From contig NZ_OV350343.1 in the NCBI RefSeq assembly GCF_923868895.1, positions 496,001-560,000 on the forward strand: a stretch of 64,000 bases of DNA, read 5' to 3'. Source of the DNA: Halomonas sp. TD01 (GTDB lineage: Bacteria > Pseudomonadota > Gammaproteobacteria > Pseudomonadales > Halomonadaceae). Below are positions 58,292-64,000 of the stretch, piece after piece (the first letter of the stretch is position 1; each line of letters opens with the position of its first letter). Both the position numbers and the translations under genes were made by a program. The notes below the pieces were generated by a model. That model was given only the letters and a program-made list of their open reading frames with translations. It was not told the DNA's origin and made no database searches.

Positions 58292-59545
58292 ATGATCCAT
58301 GACGATGCAACACCGCTGGCGCAAGACCCCAACGCGTTACCAGCTACCAGCGGCCCGTTAAAAACCGTCACCGTTGGCGGCACCCGTTATACCCTGCTCG
58401 GCACCGCACACGTTTCTGCCGAAAGTGCCGACGATGTTCGCCAATTAATCAACAGTGGCAACTTTGATGCTGTTGCCATTGAGTTATGCGACGCTCGCCA
58501 TCACAGCATGGACAACCCTGATGCAATGGGCGAGCAGGATCTTTTTCAGGTATTTAGACAGGGCAAAGCTGGCATGGTCGCGGCAAGCCTGGCGCTTGGT
58601 GCGTTTCAGCAACGGATTGCCGAGCAATCAGGCATTCAGCCAGGCGCTGAAATGCGTGCAGCAGTAGAAGAGTGCCGCACTCGCAAGCTGCCGCTACTGT
58701 TGGTCGACCGCGACGTCGGTATTACATTAAAACGCATTTACCGCAATGTTCCCTGGTGGCAACGTTTTTCGCTATTTTCGGGGCTGATTGGCAGCGTAAT
58801 GTCGCGCCAGGATGTTTCCAAAGAGGACATCGAAAAGCTCAAAGAAGGCGATATGCTGGAAGCCACTTTCAGCGAATTTGCTGCCGAATCAGAAGCACTT
58901 TATACCCCGCTTATTCGCGAACGCGACCGCTATATGGCACTGCGCTTAGCTGAAGAAGCACCGCCTGGGCGCTACCAAAACGTGCTCGTGGTACTGGGTG
59001 CCGGGCATTTAAAAGGCACCGGTGAGCATCTGGAAACACCGCTTCCCGAGAACCCTACCACTGAGCGAGAGACGCTGGAGGCAACGCCACCACCGTCTAA
59101 ACTCTGGAAAGCAGCCCCTTGGCTGATTACCGCGCTAGTTCTGACCGGCTTTGTGATCGGCTTTTCACGCAATACCGAGCTTGGCTGGCAGCTGGTCATG
59201 GAGTGGTTTTTAATTAATGGTGTTTTGTCCGGCGGCGCAACTATTCTAGCTCTGGCACACCCTGTGACGGTGATCGCCACGTTCTTTGCCGCCCCGTTGA
59301 CCTCGCTTAACCCCACCATTGGTGCAGGCTTTGTCGCTGCGGGGGTCGAACTCTATATGCGTAAACCGAAGGTGCGCGATTTTTCGACACTGCGCCATGA
59401 TGTCACCGAGCTCAAAGGTTGGTGGAAAAATCGCGTCTCTCGTACGTTGCTGGTGTTTATTTTGGCAACATTAGGGTCTGCGGTGGGCACCTGGGTAGCA
59501 GGCTTTAGAATTGCCGGTGCACTGTTCGGTAGTGGTGCTGCTTGA
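58292..59545 (+). CDS. TraB/PrgY-family membrane protein
   Basis: The 417-residue protein has an N-terminal TraB domain (about 25-240) with the characteristic GTAHVSAESADDVRQLI, DAVAIELCDARH, PLLLVDRDVGITLKR and VVLGAGHLKG motifs. The fold is related to haem-binding and TIKI-type metalloproteases. Four or five helices follow (about 270-415; APWLITALVLTGFVIGF, VIATFFAAPLTSLNPTIGAGFVAAGVEL). In enterococci PrgY limits a pheromone; the role in Gram-negatives is unknown. Its stop overlaps a TTG start of the next gene. Confidence 0.9.
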   Translation: MIHDDATPLAQDPNALPATSGPLKTVTVGGTRYTLLGTAHVSAESADDVRQLINSGNFDAVAIELCDARHHSMDNPDAMGEQDLFQVFRQGKAGMVAASLALGAFQQRIAEQSGIQPGAEMRAAVEECRTRKLPLLLVDRDVGITLKRIYRNVPWWQRFSLFSGLIGSVMSRQDVSKEDIEKLKEGDMLEATFSEFAAESEALYTPLIRERDRYMALRLAEEAPPGRYQNVLVVLGAGHLKGTGEHLETPLPENPTTERETLEATPPPSKLWKAAPWLITALVLTGFVIGFSRNTELGWQLVMEWFLINGVLSGGATILALAHPVTVIATFFAAPLTSLNPTIGAGFVAAGVELYMRKPKVRDFSTLRHDVTELKGWWKNRVSRTLLVFILATLGSAVGTWVAGFRIAGALFGSGAA

Positions 59546-60447
59546 GCGCGATCAAACAAGCGCCATGGCAAGCCGATGCATTGCTATTGCTGGTAACGGT
59601 GGTAGCCGCTGGCGGTTGGATTTTTTCTAAAGAAGCGTTAGCGGGCATGCCACCGTTACTGTTTATTGGTACGCGCTTTTTACTGGCAGGGCTGATACTC
59701 CTACCCTTCGCCTGGCCTGCCCTAAGATGCTTACCCGCACGTAGGATAAGACGCGGCGTCATGGTGGGTTTCTTGTTCAGCGCCGCGATTGCCTTCTGGA
59801 TTCTGGGATTAAATTACTCCGACCACCTGGGTGAAAGCGCGTTTATCAACAGCTTGGGGATTTTGCTGGTACCTGTAGTGGCGCGACTACTGTTTGGCGA
59901 CCGTCCGCCACGCTCTACTTGGATTGCCCTGCCGGTAGCACTACTGGGCTTTGCCCTCCTGTCGCTAAACGCAGGATTCAAAGTAGAAGCTAGTCAACTG
60001 CTGATGGTCTGCGCGGCGCTCTGCTTCGCGCTGTTGATCAACGTCAACACCCGCGTGGTGCGCAACGTGCCCGCGCTGCCATTAACGACACTACAGCTGA
60101 TGTCGGTAGGCAGCATACTGACCTGCCTATCGTTGGTCATCGAGCATCAGCCGCTAGCGCTCAGCCCCTCAATACTGGGCTGGTTTATGGCCAGCGTGCT
60201 GCTAGCAAGTTCACTGCGCTTCTTTCTGCAAATCAAAGCCCAGGGCATGACCACGCCTAGCCACGCGGCGGTTATCTTAATGCTTGAAGCAGTGTGGACT
60301 GCCCTATTCGCAGCCTGGTGGTTTGGCGAAACCATGACCCTGCTACAGCTACTTGGCTGTAGCCTGATTTTTACCGCCCTATTGATTAACCGCTGGTACT
60401 GGGTGCGCAAAGTGATGCTTCGCTGGCTACCTGGCGCTCAGCGCTAA
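59542..60447 (+). CDS. EamA/DMT-family transporter
   Basis: The 301-residue inner-membrane protein has ten predicted helices in two EamA repeats (about 12-145 and 155-290). The typical repeat signatures are FIGTRFLLAGLILLPFAW and AAVILMLEAVWTALFAAWWFGETM. DMT exporters move amino acids, nucleobases or other metabolites; the substrate is unknown. The start is taken as TTG at 59542, overlapping the TraB-family stop (TTGA). The 3' end overlaps the convergent DTW gene by four bases. Confidence 0.88.
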   Translation: MSAIKQAPWQADALLLLVTVVAAGGWIFSKEALAGMPPLLFIGTRFLLAGLILLPFAWPALRCLPARRIRRGVMVGFLFSAAIAFWILGLNYSDHLGESAFINSLGILLVPVVARLLFGDRPPRSTWIALPVALLGFALLSLNAGFKVEASQLLMVCAALCFALLINVNTRVVRNVPALPLTTLQLMSVGSILTCLSLVIEHQPLALSPSILGWFMASVLLASSLRFFLQIKAQGMTTPSHAAVILMLEAVWTALFAAWWFGETMTLLQLLGCSLIFTALLINRWYWVRKVMLRWLPGAQR

Positions 60448-61205
60448 CCCTTTCGGTCTAATAGCCGCTGCATGGCAGTGGTTGGTTCAGCAATTTTGCG
60501 ATAGTAGCGGCTCTCGGCATAGCTATCGTTAAATACATCAAAGTAATCGTCTAGCACATCGGCGGCATTTTCATCACCACTTTGGCGCAGCAGCTCAATA
60601 GCAACTTCCGCAGTACAAAGATGCGCTTTTGAGGCGGGTTTGCGTAGCCGATAGCGTGTTTCCCGCTCAGTGCGCAGCGGTAATACCGGCAGCGCATCCA
60701 GATAAGGACTCTTACGGAACATTCGCCGCGCTTGGCGCCAAGTGCCATCTAAAATCACAAATACCGGAATACGCGCTTGCTGCTTCACCGCATGCACGGC
60801 ATTAATGTCCACCACACGATCTGAATAGTCGGGCTGGTCATCAGGAAAGATCACAAAAGGCGCGTAGCGCGGATCCTTAAGCAGTGCGGCTAGTTCTTCG
60901 TCCGGTGCGGTGCGATACCAGGTAAACACTTTGGTTTGCGTCAGCACATCCCCAATTAACCGTCCTGTATTAGTTGGCTTGTAGTGTTCTATAGAGTGGG
61001 TCAATAGCCACACCTGGGCGGTGCTATCCGCTTTCACCTGGTAGGGACACAAGCAATTAAGCTCGGGAAGATTGCACCCCGCGCAACGCGTGACAAAACT
61101 GCCCCGTGCTTTAAATTCACGCCGAGGTGGGCGCGGATGCCCCGTAGCAGGGTCGAAGTCAGTCAATGAAGAAGACTCAGGGGGCTGTGACGTAGCGTCA
61201 GACAT
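60444..61205 (-). CDS. DTW-domain protein, probable tRNA-uridine aminocarboxypropyltransferase
   Basis: The 253-residue protein has an N-terminal Cys cluster, RCAGCNLPELNCLCP (about 40-55). A DTW domain follows with VWLLTHSIEHYKPTNTGRLI, FVIFPDDQPD, the signature ILDGTWRQARRMFRKSP and the C-terminal LCTAEVAIELL. DTW proteins such as TapT (YfiP) add an aminocarboxypropyl group from SAM to U47 of tRNAs. Length and cysteine pattern fit the TapT type better than the rRNA-processing Tsr3 type. It is convergent with the EamA gene and divergent from bioB. Confidence 0.86.
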   Translation of the reverse strand: MSDATSQPPESSSLTDFDPATGHPRPPRREFKARGSFVTRCAGCNLPELNCLCPYQVKADSTAQVWLLTHSIEHYKPTNTGRLIGDVLTQTKVFTWYRTAPDEELAALLKDPRYAPFVIFPDDQPDYSDRVVDINAVHAVKQQARIPVFVILDGTWRQARRMFRKSPYLDALPVLPLRTERETRYRLRKPASKAHLCTAEVAIELLRQSGDENAADVLDDYFDVFNDSYAESRYYRKIAEPTTAMQRLLDRKG

Positions 61206-61221
61206 CCGCGCTCCAATTTAT

Positions 61222-61291
61222 AAAGGGCGATTAATAAAGGGCGATTAACAAAGGGCGATTAACAAAAGACGGTTAACAAAGGGCGCCGAGT
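61222..61291. repeat. Five 14-bp tandem repeats between the DTW gene and bioB
   Basis: Units start at 61222, 61236, 61250, 61264 and 61278 in exact 14-bp register. The first three are AAAGGGCGATTAAY, the fourth AAAAGACGGTTAAC, and the fifth starts AAAGGGCG. They begin only 17 bp upstream of the DTW start, so they occupy its promoter or leader. Confidence 0.88.
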
Positions 61292-61341
61292 ATAAAGCAG
61301 CTCGGCCACCATGACGAACCCCTGCTCTCTAAAACCACTCG

Positions 61342-61396
61342 TAGTAAACCAGAACACTCTGAACAGTTGACACCAAAAGCGTAACGCCGCTAGAGT
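61342..61396 (+). promoter_or_regulatory. bioB promoter with possible BirA operator
   Basis: TTGACA (61367-61372) and TAGAGT (61391-61396) lie 18 bp apart, about 34 bp before bioB. Over the -35 box is a candidate BirA site: TAGTAAACC (61342-61350; 8 of 9 to TTGTAAACC), 14 bp, then AGTTGACAC (61365-61373; 6 of 9 to GGTTTACAA). Binding would block the promoter when biotin is plentiful. The right half is weak, so this is a suggestion. Confidence 0.45.
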
Positions 61397-61429
61397 CTCG
61401 TCAACTTTCAAAAGAAAAAAGGTTTACCC

Positions 61430-62506
61430 GTGACCGCCACCGCTTTCAATGCCGCCGCCCCGCGCCACGACTGGACGCTGGACGAAATTAATGCGCTGTT
61501 CGCGCTGCCCTTCAACGACCTGTTATTTAAAGCTCAGCAAGTGCATCGCGCCCACTTTGATGCTAACGCGGTGCAGGTTTCTACCCTGCTGTCGATTAAA
61601 ACGGGGGCTTGCCCGGAAGACTGCAAATATTGCCCGCAGTCCGGTCACTACAATACCCAGCTCGAAAAAGAGAAACTGCTGGAAATCGAAAAAGTCGTTG
61701 CCCAAGCCAAGGCTGCCAAGGAGGCCGGAGCTAGCCGTTTTTGTATGGGCGCGGCATGGCGCAGCCCGCGGGATAAAGATTTATTGCTGGTCGAAGAGAT
61801 GGTTCGCCAAGTAAAAGCCCTGGGGCTGGAAACCTGCATGACACTAGGCATGGTCGACGGCGATCAAGCCAACCGTTTGGCGGCGGCTGGGTTGGATTAC
61901 TACAACCATAACCTGGATACCTCCCCCGACTTTTACGGTGAAATCATCACCACCCGCACCTTCAGCGACCGCCTGGACACCCTGGCCACCGTGCGTGAAG
62001 CGGGCATGAAAGTGTGCTCCGGCGGCATTTTAGGTATGGGTGAGGGCGCGCAAGACCGCAGCGCGCTGTTACAGCAGCTGGCAAAGCTGTCACCGCACCC
62101 AGAATCCGTCCCCATCAATATGCTGGTTAAAGTACCGGGCACACCGCTGGAAAACGTCGAAGACTTGGACCCGCTTGAGTTTATCCGCGCTATCGCCGTG
62201 GCGCGTATTATGATGCCGCAAAGCCATGTACGGCTTTCCGCTGGCCGCGAGCAGATGAGCGAGTCGACTCAGGCACTGGCATTTTTGGCTGGAGCCAACT
62301 CGATCTTCTACGGCGACAAACTACTAACCACCGGCAATCCTCAGGCAGACCGCGACCGCGCGCTATTTGCAAAATTAGGCCTGCACCCAGAGCGCCGCGA
62401 TACCTGCGAAGATGAAGCCGCTCACACCGAGCGACTCACCCAACAAGCTCAGCAGCGCGCCCAGGCAGAGCGGGCAGCAGCACTGGCAGTAGATGCCAGT
62501 GTCTGA
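61430..62506 (+). CDS. bioB: Biotin synthase
   Basis: BioB is a radical-SAM enzyme inserting sulfur into dethiobiotin. The 358-residue protein has the SAM-cluster ligands C61, C65 and C68 ([14 protein letters not shown]), the [12 protein letters not shown] and [10 protein letters not shown] motifs, and the conserved Arg in [11 protein letters not shown] that binds the [2Fe-2S] cluster. The C-terminal 30 residues are Ala/Gln-rich. The start is GTG at 61430. The stop lies 14 bases inside bioF, so the genes are coupled. Confidence 0.98.
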   Translation: MTATAFNAAAPRHDWTLDEINALFALPFNDLLFKAQQVHRAHFDANAVQVSTLLSIKTGACPEDCKYCPQSGHYNTQLEKEKLLEIEKVVAQAKAAKEAGASRFCMGAAWRSPRDKDLLLVEEMVRQVKALGLETCMTLGMVDGDQANRLAAAGLDYYNHNLDTSPDFYGEIITTRTFSDRLDTLATVREAGMKVCSGGILGMGEGAQDRSALLQQLAKLSPHPESVPINMLVKVPGTPLENVEDLDPLEFIRAIAVARIMMPQSHVRLSAGREQMSESTQALAFLAGANSIFYGDKLLTTGNPQADRDRALFAKLGLHPERRDTCEDEAAHTERLTQQAQQRAQAERAAALAVDASV

Positions 62507-63647
62507 AGCGTGGCTGCAGCGCCTAGCCAGCGTCCGTCAGCAGCGTGTCGATCAACAACGCTGGCGACACCGGCGGGTGAACACCCATAGCACGCTGGAC
62601 TTTGCGGGTAATGACTATCTTGGGCTGGCCTGCGATCCACGTGTACAAGCTGCCCAGGCAGAGGGTGCGCGCCGCTATGGCGCAGGCGCGGGCGCGTCGC
62701 ACTTGGTCAGCGGCCATTTGGAAATCCACGACGCACTGGAAGATGCCTTGGCCGAGTGGACCGGACGGCAGCGTGCACTGCTGTTTTCCACCGGCTATAT
62801 GGCTAACCTTGGCGTGTTGCAGGCGCTCGCCGACTCAAATACCGCCCTCTTTCAAGACCGTTTGAATCATGCCTCGCTGTTGGATGGCGCAGTGTTAAGC
62901 GGCGCTCGCTCACGGCGTTTTCATCACCGCGACAGTGCTGATCTTGAACGCCTGTTGGCGCGAAGCTCCGCCACCCATAAGCTGGTGGTCAGCGATGGCG
63001 TGTTCAGTATGGATGGCGACGTTGCCGATATTGCCACCCTTGCCCACGTCAGCCAGCAGCACAACGCCTGGCTAATGATTGATGACGCTCACGGTCTGGG
63101 TGTTTTAGGCGATAACGGCAGCGGCTGTGTGGAAGGTTTCGACAGCCAAGCGGTGCCTATTTTGGTGGGCACACTGGGCAAAGCATTGGGCACCGCTGGC
63201 GCGTTTGTGGCCGGTGACGCTGCGCTGATTGACCACCTCACCCAGTTTGCTCGCAGCTATATCTATACCACGGCCCAGCCCCCCAGCATTGCCGCAGCGA
63301 CCCTGGAAGCGCTAACTATCGTGCAGCGTGAACCCGAACACCGCCAGCGACTCCAGCACCATATCAGCTATTTCCGCCAGCAGGCCCAGGCGCTAGGGCT
63401 GCCCCTTGCAGACTCCCATACGCCTATTCAACCGCTGCTACTCGGCAACGAGCCACGCACCATGGCTTGGGCGGCTAAGCTCTCCCAGCGAGGCATCCAA
63501 GTAGGGGCGATTCGCCCACCCACGGTGCCCAATGGTGCCGCTCGCCTGCGTATTACGCTGAGTGCCCGCCATACCCCCGGCGATATTGATCGGCTTGTCG
63601 AAGGTCTGAGCGCCTGTCAGCGCGAGGAGACACTATGTCCTGCTTAG
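62493..63647 (+). CDS. bioF: 8-amino-7-oxononanoate synthase
   Basis: BioF is a PLP enzyme condensing pimeloyl-ACP with alanine. The 384-residue protein carries [56 protein letters not shown] and the PLP-lysine motif [14 protein letters not shown] (Lys near 230). It overlaps bioB at its start and bioH at its end, giving a bioB-bioF-bioH order as in Pseudomonas. Confidence 0.98.
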   Translation: MPVSEAWLQRLASVRQQRVDQQRWRHRRVNTHSTLDFAGNDYLGLACDPRVQAAQAEGARRYGAGAGASHLVSGHLEIHDALEDALAEWTGRQRALLFSTGYMANLGVLQALADSNTALFQDRLNHASLLDGAVLSGARSRRFHHRDSADLERLLARSSATHKLVVSDGVFSMDGDVADIATLAHVSQQHNAWLMIDDAHGLGVLGDNGSGCVEGFDSQAVPILVGTLGKALGTAGAFVAGDAALIDHLTQFARSYIYTTAQPPSIAAATLEALTIVQREPEHRQRLQHHISYFRQQAQALGLPLADSHTPIQPLLLGNEPRTMAWAAKLSQRGIQVGAIRPPTVPNGAARLRITLSARHTPGDIDRLVEGLSACQREETLCPA

Positions 63648-64000
63648 GTGCCCCTCAACGTCTGGTGCTGCTATCGGGTTGGGGAATCGACCAGCGCATC
63701 TGGCAGCCGTTGGAACACCACTGGCCCGCCCATAGCAAGGTACACACAGTGGACTGGCCAGGCTATGGCGACACTCCTGCCCTGGCTGAACCGGCCACCC
63801 TTGATACTCTTTCCAGCGCCATGGCCGACCAACTACCCAGTAACGCTGTGTGGGTCGGCTGGTCGCTGGGCGGGCTGTTAGCCAGCGCGCTGCTCGATAA
63901 GCTGCCTGCGCCACGCGGCCTTGTGCTGATTGGCACGGGCGATCAATTTTGTAGCGATGACGGCGTGAGCAAAGCCGAGCTTGCCAGCTTTCATCGCGCC
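63635..64000 (+). CDS. bioH: Pimeloyl-ACP methyl ester carboxylesterase BioH (5' part)
   Basis: The first 122 codons are visible and the gene continues past the window. BioH cleaves the methyl ester of pimeloyl-ACP to end the fatty-acid-like stage of biotin synthesis. The alpha/beta-hydrolase signs are LVLLSGWGIDQRIWQPL (oxyanion region), DWPGYGDTP and the nucleophile elbow GWSLGG. The ATG at 63635 has GAGGAG upstream and overlaps bioF by 13 bp. Identification rests on these motifs and the operon position. Confidence 0.92.
   Translation, partial: MSCLGAPQRLVLLSGWGIDQRIWQPLEHHWPAHSKVHTVDWPGYGDTPALAEPATLDTLSSAMADQLPSNAVWVGWSLGGLLASALLDKLPAPRGLVLIGTGDQFCSDDGVSKAELASFHRA

Noticed and set aside
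61222..61291. A CRISPR array
   Set aside because: Units are 14 bp with no spacers and no cas genes are nearby.

Overview
The window looks like a chromosomal segment of a moderately halophilic gammaproteobacterium of the Halomonas/Vreelandella type. Three things suggest this: Pseudomonas-like gene order (secDF-suhB-trmJ-cysE-iscR; aroE-hemF-tsaC-dprA-def-fmt-rsmB-trkA), a TrkA/TrkH potassium-uptake pair, and many acidic proteins. The assignment rests on gene content and order only. Most of the window is conserved core genome, but an accessory island at about 32.0-47.3 kb is anything but ordinary.

Layout. 0-1.7 kb: ornithine cyclodeaminase-like gene (cut by the window edge), RidA-family gene and AraC-type regulator, all on the minus strand. 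1.8-8.3 kb: a giant repetitive surface protein with a BapA-like N-terminus and twelve tandem repeats of about 110 residues. 8.6 kb: tRNA-Leu(CAA) with its own promoter and terminator. 8.8-14.5 kb: queA-tgt-yajC-secD-secF (queuosine tRNA modification and Sec translocon accessory proteins). 14.5-20 kb: suhB (minus), trmJ, cysE, iscR-iscS-iscA, ndk. 20-29 kb: rlmN-pilW-rodZ-ispG-hisS-yfgM-bamB-der. 29-31.9 kb: lipoproteins, a DUF815 ATPase, an M48 protease and a small membrane protein.

31.9-47.3 kb is a polymorphic-toxin island. It opens with a 1,939-residue protein that joins a complete type VI secretion spike (VgrG) to a complete Rhs cage and a variable C-terminal toxin in one polypeptide. Behind it are displaced Rhs 3' cassettes without VgrG, PAAR or Rhs N-termini. 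Their cores are almost identical to the first, and each carries a different tip followed by its own candidate immunity gene: a small two-helix membrane protein (tip 1); a DUF2778/Tlde1-like peptidoglycan-targeting tip with a three-helix membrane protein (tip 2); an unrecognised cysteine-containing tip with a secreted PQQ-type beta-propeller (tip 3); and a tip split by an IS30-family element with a small membrane protein (tip 4). A fifth, heavily decayed fragment ends the array. Near-identical terminator hairpins flank the island. The two longest cores share 2,002 bp that appear identical and in register, so homologous recombination could swap tips on the one full-length VgrG-Rhs chassis. No other T6SS component lies in the window.

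47.3-64 kb: on the minus strand aroE-hemF-tsaC-dprA and a LysM-less relative of the envelope protein usually found here; on the plus strand def-fmt-rsmB, dodecin, trkA-trkH, a TraB-family membrane protein and an EamA transporter; then a DTW-domain tRNA modification gene (minus) and the biotin operon bioB-bioF-bioH, which runs off the end. Other notable points are a SuhB whose catalytic metal ligands are replaced, an isc cluster without iscU/hscBA/fdx, and 14-15 bp tandem repeats in three separate intergenic regions.
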